Assembly: GCF_023283945.1 (NCBI RefSeq)
Contig: NZ_JAKIKW010000010.1
Span: 62,001 to 126,000 of the forward strand
Direction: 5' to 3'
DNA: 64,000 bases
Origin: Shewanella gelidimarina
GTDB lineage: Bacteria; Pseudomonadota; Gammaproteobacteria; Enterobacterales; Shewanellaceae
Shown: one piece after another, positions 44,286 to 52,441 of the stretch
Layout of the letters: each line of letters opens with the position of its first letter
How positions within the stretch are numbered: the first letter of the stretch is position 1
Position numbers and translations under genes: made by a program
The notes under the pieces: model-generated
The model's input: only the letters and a program-made list of their open reading frames with translations
Databases searched by the model: none
Told to the model about the DNA's origin: nothing

Positions 44286-44431
44286 ATCAAGCTGCGCTTG
44301 ATCTTTTAGAGATGAAGTCAAGGTCGTGGCGCTTCGCCCACATGTCTACTGCATCAGGCTGCGCCTGACTAAAGTCGTGGGATTCCATCCCACACTCGGC
44401 CAAGAGGGGATCAACAGCAATCCCCTCTTGG
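44286..44431. repeat. array of four or five short perfect hairpins
   Basis: Consecutive stems: ATCAAGC-TGC-GCTTGAT (44286), GTGG...CCAC (44326), TCAGGC-TGC-GCCTGA (44354), GTGGGAT-TCC-ATCCCAC (44377) and a 12-base pair CCAAGAGGGGAT/ATCCCCTCTTGG (44400-44431). The first and third share loop and frame (GCATCARGCTGCGCYTGA) with compensatory A-T to G-C change, and each is followed by GTCGTGG. This is a duplicated two-hairpin unit, non-coding. Confidence 0.6.
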
Positions 44432-44487
44432 ATCACCCCTGCCGCCCCGACGAAGTTACATGCGTTGAGTACAGGCCTCATACTCCA

Positions 44488-44624
44488 ACAAAAATGCCTA
44501 ACGGCTCAGATGGTACATCCATGTACCCCCGAGCCTGAACCATCATCTGATAGGCAGGATGCCTGAATGTCTTGAAGTGCATGGATGCACGGGAAAGACC
44601 ATGATGGTTCTACGGCATTTTTGT
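44488..44624. repeat. 137-bp fully nested inverted-repeat element
   Basis: Outer arms ACAAAAATGCC and GGCATTTTTGT pair perfectly (11 bp). Inside are two branches. Branch 1 is GGCTC/GAGCC enclosing GGTACAT-CC-ATGTACC (44512-44527). Branch 2 is GAACCATCAT/ATGATGGTTC (10 bp) enclosing AGGC/GCCT and then GTCTT/AAGAC around GTGCAT-GG-ATGCAC (44577-44590). Every stem is nested without conflict. It could be a small non-autonomous mobile element or a structured RNA gene. No target-site duplication was seen. Confidence 0.6.
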
Positions 44625-44764
44625 CTACGTACTTCGGCAACTTCGATGGGGAATGGGTGTTATTAATTAGCTCTGAGTTTGTAGCTGTGTTTAGTGTCTT
44701 TAAATTAAAGGCTCAAATGCCGGATGATTGCGCTTTTTCAACCTAGTGTAGATACGGCTGTGAC

Positions 44765-44848
44765 CGTCCATGACATGGACGTCATGGCCGAGCTTACAGG
44801 GCCAATTCTGTTCCAGACAGAATTTGGCATTTCCTCCATCCATGGAGG
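44765..44848. repeat. second cluster of perfect hairpins
   Basis: CGTCCAT-GAC-ATGGACG (44765-44781), AATTCTGT-TCCAG-ACAGAATT (44804-44824) and CCTCCAT-CC-ATGGAGG (44833-44848). The CATCCATG core recurs in the 137-bp element. Bases 44849-45050 show nothing further that can be named. Confidence 0.55.
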
Positions 44849-45052
44849 TCAGATGGACTTGTAGCGTGTCACGGCTGTGTCTGCACATGCGCTGGCCGCA
44901 GGCCATTGGAACCGCAAATCTATTTAGTTGCGATATAGCTACGAAATCTGAACTTAAATTGAAATTATTGAATCTTAGGCAATATATGCACTGGCCATTG
45001 GAATCACAAATGTATCCAGCTGCGGACGGTGAATTTTAGGGTTACTTCAGAC

Positions 45053-45190
45053 AAAAAAATCCCCCGAATGGAGATTCGAGGGCAAAAGGTATTTGGAGAG
45101 ATGGAAAGGCTAAGCAATCATTAGATGAGTCAACCTCAAAGGCTGATGCACTGGGGTTGTGCTATCACGTTAATGCATACTTGATTATAT
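45053..45190 (-). ncRNA. candidate minus-strand small RNA with intrinsic terminator
   Basis: On the minus strand CCCTCGAAT-CTCC-ATTCGGGGG forms a 9-bp stem (one G-U pair) followed by A then T7, a strong terminator at 45053-45082. On the plus strand the same hairpin has an A-C mismatch and no T-run. No minus-strand ORF lies within 1.5 kb upstream of it. A TATAAT-like box is near 45190, but the -35 is weak, so the 5' end is a guess. Confidence 0.35.
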
Positions 45191-45662
45191 ATACGCTAGT
45201 CACTGACGGTAGGATCGCTTTTGTATAAAGAAAATGTTGAGTAGCGTAAATGGACTCAGTCTTAGTCCTTCGGTTATGACTCAAAGCCAAACTATTCCGC
45301 TTTATCGTCAGTATCACTGACATTCCCTCTTTCTACGTTAATCGCTAGAGTTGAACTTGCACAAAGCCGCTGAAATGATCATTTTCAACTCGTCTGGAAT
45401 ATGGTTTGGTGCCAATGAAAAAACGGATCTTGAACGCCCAGAGTTGCGGCAAAGTTGACTATGTAGCCATCTCGCGCTGGGCTTGCGCCTATTTTGTTGG
45501 TGATTTGTTTCGTTTTGTTTTTTATTAATTGCCCACTATTAGAATATGTTGATTTATGGCATTATCCGCCGCCCAAATCAGCGCAGTGCAGTGCAGCGTC
45601 GCATATCGACCTTATTACTGTGTTTGTCTTTATTCACTGAACGTTACACCACACTGGTTAAT
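45191..45662. other. upstream region of the chemoreceptor gene
   Basis: About 470 bp without a credible gene. It must hold the chemoreceptor promoter. The open frame reaches back to 45546, but the translation before MKSYSLKKK has no coding character. No regulator site was identified. Confidence 0.4.
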
Positions 45663-47534
45663 ATGAAATCTTATTCGTTAAAGAAAAAAATCCTCTTTCC
45701 GGTACTGATTGCCCTCTCGATAGTGATAGGCCTGTTATCTTGGCAAAGTTACTCGAGTCAAAAGAGTATGTTATTACAATCAAACCTTGAACAAGTACAG
45801 CGTTTAAGTACCCTGCAAGCAAAACGGATAAGTGAATGGCTTGCCAGTAAAAAAGATGTGATTAACGCATTAGGTGACAAAGTAAATAGCAATAGCATTG
45901 ATGCACTGCAACAAGCGGAAGCATCAGGTCGATTTGAATTAACCTACTTCGGTCAATCATCAGGCAAGATGATTGATTCCGATCTCAGCATTGACCGCTC
46001 CAGATACGATCCACGTTCGCGCCCTTGGTATCAACAAGCGACGACTGAGCGCCAACTCATTCTGACACAACCTTATCTTGATGTGGCTTATAACATCTTA
46101 GTGGTAACGCTTGCCAAGCAAATTGAAAATGGCGTTGTTGGTGGTGATTTATCGATTGATGATTTAGTGGGTGACGTAAACCGAATGGAGTTACCGTCAA
46201 ATGGTTTTGCCATTATGATGCACAAAGACGGTACGGTGATCGCTTACAAAGATGCCAGTAAAGCGATGGGCCCTATCAGGGCGATTGATAACGACCTTGA
46301 TTACAGTTCATTGCAGCAGAACCATCAATCTAATGAACTTATTCCTATTTACTTTGACTCAGAAGGTCGTGATAAATTGGTGTGGACGGAAAGTATTCCT
46401 GATACTGATTGGGAACTGGTTTTAGTGCTTGACCAAGAAACCCTCGAATCGCCATTAACTTCGCTACTGCAAACTCAACTTGGTTTAGCTGCTTTAGTTT
46501 TGCTGGTCAGTATGATGGCAATCTCATGGTTAATAAATCACTTATTAGCACCGCTTTCACGAGTATCAGACGCGCTAGCCCTTATTGCTGATGGTAATGG
46601 CGATTTAACTCAGCGTATTGAGACGGATACTAAAGATGAAGTGGGCGCCTTAGCAGGCAGCTTTAATCGTTTTGTTGGCAGTCAGCACCAATTAATCAGT
46701 CAAATTCGTGAAGTTGCACAGCAGTTAGATAAGGAAGCCGATAAAGGCCTTACTAATTCGCATTTGGCAGAGAAGGAATTACACGTTCAGCAACAAGAAG
46801 TCACAATGGTGGCCACTGCGGTGACTGAGATGGCTAGTGCGACTCAAGAAATTGCGGCTAATGCCGAAAGTACAGCCACCGCGGCACAGCAATCAAGCCG
46901 TAGCAGTCAACAAGGGCAAAATTTGGTTGATAATACACGTCAATCAATCAACCTATTAGCCAATGAAGTGACTCAAGCCACTGACGTTATCGGTGAGTTA
47001 AGCCGTCATGCTCATGCTATTTCTAGTATTCTTTCAACCATTCAAGGCATTGCAGAGCAAACCAACTTATTGGCACTGAATGCGGCTATTGAAGCTGCGC
47101 GAGCAGGCGAACAAGGCCGTGGTTTTGCCGTGGTGGCAGATGAAGTACGAGTATTATCGCGACGTACTCAAGATTCGGCTCAAGAGATCTATGAAACCAT
47201 TGAGACATTACAGCAGACAACATCCAGTGCCGTAAAATTAATGGAAAGCAGTCATACTTTAGCCAATAACAGTGTCAATGATGCGAGTGAAGCTGCAATT
47301 GCCATCGAAGAGATCACCCAAGCAGTCGCGCTTATTTCAGACATGGCGAGCCAAATAGCGACTGCGGCTGAAGAGCAAACTCAAGTAACAGGTGAGATAA
47401 CTCAAAACACTGTGGCGATTAAAGATGTTACTGATGACATTACTCAGTCAGCGGTTGAGGGCGTGCAACAAGCTAAGGATTTAAAGCTACAGGCAAAATC
47501 ACTGAATGATCTAGTGTCGACTTTTATTCTATAA
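45663..47534 (+). CDS. methyl-accepting chemotaxis protein with dCache sensor
   Basis: A 623-residue chemoreceptor. A transmembrane segment ([18 protein letters not shown]) is followed by a ~250-residue periplasmic dCache_1 domain containing [24 protein letters not shown] and [12 protein letters not shown], then a second membrane segment near residue 290. A HAMP domain ([20 protein letters not shown]) and the signalling domain follow; the hairpin tip reads [20 protein letters not shown]. It should steer the flagellar CheA pathway in response to a small molecule, often an amino acid or organic acid for dCache. MKSYSLKK is chosen as start because it precedes the first membrane segment directly. 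Confidence 0.92.
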   Translation: MKSYSLKKKILFPVLIALSIVIGLLSWQSYSSQKSMLLQSNLEQVQRLSTLQAKRISEWLASKKDVINALGDKVNSNSIDALQQAEASGRFELTYFGQSSGKMIDSDLSIDRSRYDPRSRPWYQQATTERQLILTQPYLDVAYNILVVTLAKQIENGVVGGDLSIDDLVGDVNRMELPSNGFAIMMHKDGTVIAYKDASKAMGPIRAIDNDLDYSSLQQNHQSNELIPIYFDSEGRDKLVWTESIPDTDWELVLVLDQETLESPLTSLLQTQLGLAALVLLVSMMAISWLINHLLAPLSRVSDALALIADGNGDLTQRIETDTKDEVGALAGSFNRFVGSQHQLISQIREVAQQLDKEADKGLTNSHLAEKELHVQQQEVTMVATAVTEMASATQEIAANAESTATAAQQSSRSSQQGQNLVDNTRQSINLLANEVTQATDVIGELSRHAHAISSILSTIQGIAEQTNLLALNAAIEAARAGEQGRGFAVVADEVRVLSRRTQDSAQEIYETIETLQQTTSSAVKLMESSHTLANNSVNDASEAAIAIEEITQAVALISDMASQIATAAEEQTQVTGEITQNTVAIKDVTDDITQSAVEGVQQAKDLKLQAKSLNDLVSTFIL

Positions 47535-47574
47535 GGTTTAACGGGCTCATTCAGGCTGATTGCCGCAACAGCGC

Positions 47575-47616
47575 AAAGCCCAATAGCATCTTATCGATGT
47601 TATTGGGTTTGTTTTT
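47575..47616 (+). terminator. intrinsic terminator of the chemoreceptor gene
   Basis: AAAGCCCAATAGCATC and GATGTTATTGGGTTT pair around a short loop, followed by GTTTTT. It lies about 40 bp beyond the stop. Confidence 0.85.
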
Positions 47617-47700
47617 ATTAGGGAAGAAAACGGCAATAAATAAAACTGCTTTATCCCCTCATGACTCCTGCATTTTCATGTGGCTCGGGTATCAATATCG

Positions 47701-48114
47701 TTAATATTGCTTGAGCATAAAATAACGTGCTGGACTGCCAGCAAATTCTGGCACTGTGCCGACGATTTTAAAGCCAAGCTTTTCATAAAACACTGGGGCT
47801 TGAAAAGATAAGGTATCTAATTGCGCCATCAGGCAACCGCGCTTTTTAGCTTCAATCTCTGCTTGCTGCATTAACTGATGACCCAGCCCGGTACCTCGGG
47901 TTTCTTTACTTACCCAAACCACTTCTATTAGAAAGTTTCGATAGATACTGCGCCCTGAGACACCACCGATGATGTTGTCATCTTCATCGCGGGCGATGAC
48001 TGATAGAGGGGCGGTTTCTTCTGGCCCCATATGCTCGTATTTGTGCTGCTTAAGCCCATCGATAAGCGTATTAAAAACAGTGGTATCTTCTTTATCTATG
48101 ACTTCAATTTTCAC
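47701..48114 (-). CDS. GNAT-family N-acetyltransferase
   Basis: A ~137-residue acetyl-CoA-dependent acetyltransferase. The CoA-binding motif A (Q/RxxGxG/A) appears as ETRGTGLGHQLMQQAE, preceded by the beta4 strand IEVVWVSK; the end FYEKLGFKIVGTVPEF is the usual motif B region. The frame is open 12 codons upstream, but GTG 48114 (read MKIEVIDKED) has AGGT seven bases before it and aligns with a typical GNAT start. The substrate is unknown. Confidence 0.85.
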   Translation of the reverse strand: MKIEVIDKEDTTVFNTLIDGLKQHKYEHMGPEETAPLSVIARDEDDNIIGGVSGRSIYRNFLIEVVWVSKETRGTGLGHQLMQQAEIEAKKRGCLMAQLDTLSFQAPVFYEKLGFKIVGTVPEFAGSPARYFMLKQY

Positions 48115-48237
48115 TTTTTGACCTATAAGTCCGTTTGTTAGCCAATTCAATCGCTGCTGGATAACGTAGTTGAGAATGTAGTTGAGATTGCAGTTGATAA
48201 TAAAATTAAAAGCGCTATTCAGATAGCGACTCTTGAA

Positions 48238-48266
48238 GGCACTATTCTTTGAGGCAGAATAGTGCC
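48238..48266. terminator. 11-bp stem downstream of the GGGtGRT gene
   Basis: GGCACTATTCT-TTGAGGC-AGAATAGTGCC is a perfect 11-base inverted repeat, about 80 bp past the stop of the minus-strand GGGtGRT gene. The T-run is poor, so it is a probable 3' stabiliser or weak terminator. Confidence 0.5.
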
Positions 48267-48344
48267 GATTAACTTATCACTCTTAAGTCACTGTTGTAAA
48301 TTGACTCATTACTAACGCTACCCGCGAAATACGGTATGCAGGAT

Positions 48345-49334
48345 TTAGTGATGGTTAAGTTGCTGCTCTACCGCTACGGCGAGCGCCACACTGGCACCGA
48401 CCATGGGGTTATTGCCCATGCCGATAAAGCCCATCATGGCGACATGTGCAGGAACAGATGAACTGCCAGCGAATTGGGCATCGGCATGCATTCTGCCCAT
48501 TGTGTCCGTCATGCCGTATGAAGCGGGGCCAGCGGCAACATTGTCAGGATGCAAGGTTCGACCTGTACCGCCACCGGATGCGACGGAGAAGTAAGGCTTT
48601 GTTTGAGCGATACGTTCTGATTTATAAATCCCGGCGACAGGATGCTGAAAACGGGTTGGATTGGTTGAGTTTCCCGTAATACTCACATCAACGTCAGCAT
48701 AATGCATGATGGCGACACCCTCGCGAACATCATCGGCACCAAAACATAAGATCTCCGCTCGTTGACCATCGGAAAAGTGTTTGCGACTGACCTCATTTAA
48801 CTGACCAGTTTGATAGTCGAACAGGGTACGAACATAGGTGAAGCCATTGATCCTTGAAATTAAGTAAGCGGCATCTTTACCTAAGCCATTCAAAATGACT
48901 TTAAGAGGCCTCGTGCGCGATTTATTCGCGTTGAGGGCGATTTTAATTGCGCCTTCAGCGGCGGCAAATGATTCATGACCTGCTAGAAAGCAGAAGCAAT
49001 GGGTTTGCTCGCTTAACAACCTAGCCGCTAATGCGCCGTGACCTATTCCCACTTTTCGCTGTGCAGCGACACTGCCGTCTTTGCAATAGGCTTGCAGTGC
49101 ATCGCCAATATTGGTGGCGGCTAGGGCTGCTGAATGGTCTGATGCGGTAATGGCTCTGTGTAACGCCAGTGCAGTACCTAGGGTGTAGGCATCGCAAGCA
49201 TTATCAAAGGCGATGGGTTGGGTATCTAATACCATCTTTGGCGCGTCGATATTGTGCTGCAGACAAAACTCATGGGCTTGCTCAATAGAGTTTAGGTTCA
49301 TCTCCGTCAGTAACGTTTGGATTTGAGTATTCAT
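48345..49334 (-). CDS. GGGtGRT protein
   Basis: A 329-residue cytoplasmic protein of the family named for its motif, seen here as SVASGGGTGRTLHPDNVAAG with the following PASYGMTDTMGRMHADAQF. Other striking blocks are KVGIGHGALAARL and a Cys-containing HCFCFLAGHESF (CFC). The biochemical function is unknown; the family is consistently paired with the NifU-like protein encoded 14 bp upstream. The pair is preceded by a fluoride riboswitch on the same strand, so it is probably induced by fluoride. No other fluoride gene (crcB, eriC) lies in the window. Confidence 0.9.
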   Translation of the reverse strand: MNTQIQTLLTEMNLNSIEQAHEFCLQHNIDAPKMVLDTQPIAFDNACDAYTLGTALALHRAITASDHSAALAATNIGDALQAYCKDGSVAAQRKVGIGHGALAARLLSEQTHCFCFLAGHESFAAAEGAIKIALNANKSRTRPLKVILNGLGKDAAYLISRINGFTYVRTLFDYQTGQLNEVSRKHFSDGQRAEILCFGADDVREGVAIMHYADVDVSITGNSTNPTRFQHPVAGIYKSERIAQTKPYFSVASGGGTGRTLHPDNVAAGPASYGMTDTMGRMHADAQFAGSSSVPAHVAMMGFIGMGNNPMVGASVALAVAVEQQLNHH

Positions 49335-49348
49335 TGTTGGCTCCTCTA

Positions 49349-50041
49349 TTAGGCTTGGCGTGGGTTGATGGTGGTCACGGCATCATTGAAACGACCATAT
49401 GTGCCTGTGGCTTGGGTGGCGGCATCTTCTGGCGTTGTGCCGTCATTCATCAGTGCCATCATTTTGCCTAAATTAAGGTAGCGGTAACCGATGACTTCGT
49501 CGTTGTCATCGAGTGCTAACTGGGTGACATAACCTTCTGCCAACTCCATATAGCGCACGCCTTTAGCAAGGGTTGAATAACTGGTGCCGACTTGGCTGCG
49601 TTGAGTTTTACCTAAGTCTTCTAACGCGGCGCCGACTTCCAGCCCACCTTCTGAGAACGCAGATTGTGTCCGCCCGTAAACAAACTGTAAGAAGATTTCA
49701 CGCATGGCGACGTTGATGGCGTCACATACCAAATCGGTGTTTAATGCTTCTAGTATGGTTTTACCGGTGATGATCTCTGCTGCCATCGCTGCTGAGTGGG
49801 TCATGCCTGAGCAACCTATGGTTTCGATTAAGGCTTCTTCGATGATACCTTGCTTTACATTGAGTGTGAGTTTGGCGGCACCTTGCTGCGGTGCGCATGT
49901 ACCCACGCCATGGCTCAAGCCCGAAATGGCGATAACATCTTTGGGGTTGAGCATGCGCCCTTCGATAGGGATCGGTGCAGATGCGTGCAGATCGCCCCGC
50001 TGAATTGGACACATTGACTGAATTTCTGAAGAGTATTGCAT
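49349..50041 (-). CDS. NifU/IscU-like iron-sulfur scaffold homologue
   Basis: A 230-residue protein annotated in related genomes as an iron-sulfur cluster assembly scaffold. Candidate ligand Cys lie in SMCPIQRG, GVGTCAPQQGAA and ETIGCSGMTHSAAMAAE; the last resembles the IscU second-Cys region (GCSGMTHS). It lacks the classical IscU LPPVK motif, so it is a divergent member. It is the first gene of the pair with GGGtGRT. An SD-like TAGGA eight bases before ATG is inside a hairpin that probably switches translation, and a fluoride riboswitch lies 122 bases upstream. Confidence 0.85.
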   Translation of the reverse strand: MQYSSEIQSMCPIQRGDLHASAPIPIEGRMLNPKDVIAISGLSHGVGTCAPQQGAAKLTLNVKQGIIEEALIETIGCSGMTHSAAMAAEIITGKTILEALNTDLVCDAINVAMREIFLQFVYGRTQSAFSEGGLEVGAALEDLGKTQRSQVGTSYSTLAKGVRYMELAEGYVTQLALDDNDEVIGYRYLNLGKMMALMNDGTTPEDAATQATGTYGRFNDAVTTINPRQA

Positions 50042-50045
50042 AGTG

Positions 50046-50070
50046 TTTTCCTAATTGGATGCTAGGAAAA
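50046..50070 (-). promoter_or_regulatory. hairpin sequestering the ribosome binding site of the NifU-like gene
   Basis: On the minus strand TTTTCCTA-GCATCCAAT-TAGGAAAA is a perfect 8-base stem. Its 3' arm holds the Shine-Dalgarno AGGA, five bases before the ATG after AAAACACT. This is a plausible expression platform for the riboswitch upstream, acting on translation. Confidence 0.65.
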
Positions 50071-50163
50071 CAAGAAAGCGGAGAGTGTGACTGATTGGAA
50101 CTGTCCCACAGAAATACGCTGACAACGGATGTTGTCATCTCAGGCTAACCTGTTTTCGATTCT

Positions 50164-50214
50164 GTAGGAGTCATCAGCCAAATTGGCGGTTAAGTCGGTG
50201 GAACTCCATCACCC
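50164..50214 (-). promoter_or_regulatory. fluoride riboswitch (crcB motif)
   Basis: The minus strand reads GGGTGATGGAGTTCCACC, then AACCGCC, then GGCTGATGACTCCTAC. This matches the fluoride aptamer: GGTG/CACC pseudoknot, GGAGT/ACTCC first stem, GCC/GGC second stem, and the invariant GATG, GCTGATG and CTCCTAC positions. It lies 122 bases before the NifU-like ATG. A TATACT -10-like box is about 30 bases upstream (50245-50250). Between aptamer and gene are a TGACAAC/GTTGTCA hairpin without T-run and the SD-masking stem. Rfam family RF01734, from memory. Confidence 0.9.
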
Positions 50215-50416
50215 GTGCAGGTTTAGTAATAAACCTTTCGCTAAAGTATAGGTCAGGCTGAGCGAAGAGTTGGTGATCTCGATCGCATTCCAGTGATCAG
50301 GGAATAGCTCAATATGAGGTCTTTTTAATACCTAAATTGATTGAAATAAACACTGTTTTTTGTTGTTTTTATTATCAATTACGGCAATATAAATGTTGAT
50401 TAAGGAGGATCTACCC

Positions 50417-51496
50417 ATGGAAGAAAAATCGCTTTCTCAATGTGATGCACAGCAACGTGTTGAGCAAATTTATGCATTCCAGCAAGAGATGCATGTGTTA
50501 GAAAATGATGATGTCATCGCAATATCATCTGAACAGAAAAACAGTATCAACGGCTACCATCAGCAATTATTGCAACGCCTATCTGATATCTATGACGTAG
50601 ACACCAGTCGCCAATCTAAACAGCTATCTTTAGGGATGAGAATTGCCTCCATGCTCGGTGCGTTGGCGATGGCTACCAGTATCTTCTTTCTGTTCTATCA
50701 ATTCTGGGGCTACCTGAGTACAGGGACTCAAGTCAGTATGTTAGTGGTTGCCCCCATTTTGCTATTTTTACTGTCATTGAAATTGGCTGAAGCCGAGAAA
50801 AATGCTTATTACTCCAAAATTGCTGCGTTGATGAGCCTTGCATGCTTTGTGCTTAACCTTTCTATGCTGGGGCAAATATTTAATATTACGCCGTCACCTA
50901 ATGCTTTTGCAGTGTGGGCGGCTTTTAGCTTCTTGCTGGCCTATGCCTGTAATGCACGGCTTTTACTGTTTTTTGCGATTGTTAGCCTAAGTAGCTTTAT
51001 CGCGATGAAGATGGGGAGCTGGTCCGGGATGTATTGGATAAGCTTTGGCGAAAGGCCGGAGAACTTTCTGCTTCCTAGTTTACTTATCTTCTTGTTACCT
51101 CACTTAAGCGATCATCGACGTTTCAGTGGCTTTGCCTCGATTTATAACGTGATGGCAATGATCATGCTATTCCTGCCTATCCTCATATTGTCCAACTGGG
51201 GCGAAATAAGTTATTTAAGCTGGTCACCGGAGACGGTAGAAGGCTTTTATCAACTGACGGGTTTTGCGCTCTCGGTGGCTGCAATTTGGCTTGGAGTTAA
51301 GCGCCAATGGGGAGAGGTGACCAATACCGGCAATGTATTTTTCATTTTATTCCTCTATACCAAGTTCTTTGACTGGTGGTGGGAGTGGATGCCGAAATAT
51401 ATATTCTTCTTTATTCTGGGTTTATCTGCGCTGCTTGCATTGATGGTATTTAAGCGGGTTCGTTTAAGTGACTTAAGCAAAGGTATCTCGCAATGA
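50417..51496 (+). CDS. DUF2157-like multi-pass membrane protein
   Basis: A 359-residue protein. A ~70-residue polar N-terminal domain (QRVEQIYAFQQEMHVLEND) is followed by about ten hydrophobic segments. This layout, and the pairing with the next gene, fits DUF2157 membrane proteins. The start MEEKSLSQ has AAGGAGG eight bases upstream; a TTG 24 bases earlier is rejected. It overlaps the next gene by ATGA. The function is unknown. Confidence 0.7.
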   Translation: MEEKSLSQCDAQQRVEQIYAFQQEMHVLENDDVIAISSEQKNSINGYHQQLLQRLSDIYDVDTSRQSKQLSLGMRIASMLGALAMATSIFFLFYQFWGYLSTGTQVSMLVVAPILLFLLSLKLAEAEKNAYYSKIAALMSLACFVLNLSMLGQIFNITPSPNAFAVWAAFSFLLAYACNARLLLFFAIVSLSSFIAMKMGSWSGMYWISFGERPENFLLPSLLIFLLPHLSDHRRFSGFASIYNVMAMIMLFLPILILSNWGEISYLSWSPETVEGFYQLTGFALSVAAIWLGVKRQWGEVTNTGNVFFILFLYTKFFDWWWEWMPKYIFFFILGLSALLALMVFKRVRLSDLSKGISQ

Positions 51497-52287
51497 AAAA
51501 GTACTTATTGATGGGGTTAGTTATTCTAATCGGCAGTAATGTCATAGCATTAAGTGGTGTGGCGTATAATCGAATGGGCGCGGTAACATCGCAGTTAACA
51601 CTGACTGAAAGGGAGCTAGATTTACCTTATAACCGTGGTGCGCAGCAAGAGAATTCAGGCATGTTACTGGCTATTAATTGGCGTACGGCAACGATGGCTG
51701 AAAACACTTATAACGCCTATAACACAAACGAGACCGAGGTGACTCAAGCACAGTTACTTGCCCTTGGTTTTGAGGTGCCAGACAAGGAGTACTATGGGGC
51801 GCGGTCACGTCAATTGTATTGGGCACTAGAGTTTGATGGTGAGTTACATACTGCTGAAATTGCCAAAGCGGAGATACGTTATCAGGCAGCACTCGAAACG
51901 TATACCCTGCAGCCTAATGAGGCCAATGACCGTTTAAAGGATGACTCTCTTGTTAGCTTGAAAAAGGAGAGGTTAACCAATAGTCGGCTATTTTTTGTCA
52001 AAGCGAGCAATGACTATGAGTCCTTAGCCGCAGAATTTTCTGGCCAAGATCATATGCTGTTTGTTAAGGGACTCGCTAAGCCTTATTACAACGTCAATAA
52101 CAAGCGTTACCGTTTACTTCTAAGCGAGTTATTGGTCAGTCATATTCTGTTGCCACTGGAGTATTCCGAAGTTCTATCGGGCTTAAGCAGACTGGGTTAC
52201 CAAGATATTATGGCACCGCGTTACGCGGTGCAGATCAAGTGGGGCAGCCGCTTGGAGCCGTGGATCACCAATGTCACTCGCGACTAA
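51493..52287 (+). CDS. DUF4824/GDYXXLXY-type partner protein
   Basis: A 264-residue protein with one N-terminal membrane segment (LLMGLVILIGSNVIALSGV), the rest probably periplasmic. The opening of the soluble part, LTERELDLPYNRG, and SGMLLAINWRTA resemble DUF4824 from memory. It overlaps the DUF2157-like gene by 4 bp, so the two are translationally coupled and likely form a membrane complex of unknown role. Confidence 0.6.
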   Translation: MKKYLLMGLVILIGSNVIALSGVAYNRMGAVTSQLTLTERELDLPYNRGAQQENSGMLLAINWRTATMAENTYNAYNTNETEVTQAQLLALGFEVPDKEYYGARSRQLYWALEFDGELHTAEIAKAEIRYQAALETYTLQPNEANDRLKDDSLVSLKKERLTNSRLFFVKASNDYESLAAEFSGQDHMLFVKGLAKPYYNVNNKRYRLLLSELLVSHILLPLEYSEVLSGLSRLGYQDIMAPRYAVQIKWGSRLEPWITNVTRD

Positions 52288-52441
52288 AATAGGCTATGGC
52301 AGCCAGAGTTCATTCGTTTTAGGGACTGTTGGGTATTCAATGTGGTACTCATGTTGGTTTTAATCTGCGAAAACAACCCCGCAGCAGCCTGAAAAAAACT
52401 ATCATAGGCCAAGTCAGTTTTGGTATGTGAGAAGGTAACGG

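Noticed and set aside
44287..44481. Minus-strand 64-codon ORF inside the hairpin array
   Set aside because: The frame runs through perfect inverted repeats, which force apparent codons; it has no ribosome binding site and the structure explains the sequence better than protein coding.
44488..44624. attC (integron) site or complete insertion sequence
   Set aside because: No GTTRRRY core pair, no integrase or transposase gene nearby and no target-site duplication at the outer arms.
44700..44906. Minus-strand 68-codon ORF in the second hairpin cluster
   Set aside because: It lies over palindromes, has no SD and shows no recognisable domain; treated as part of the repeat region.
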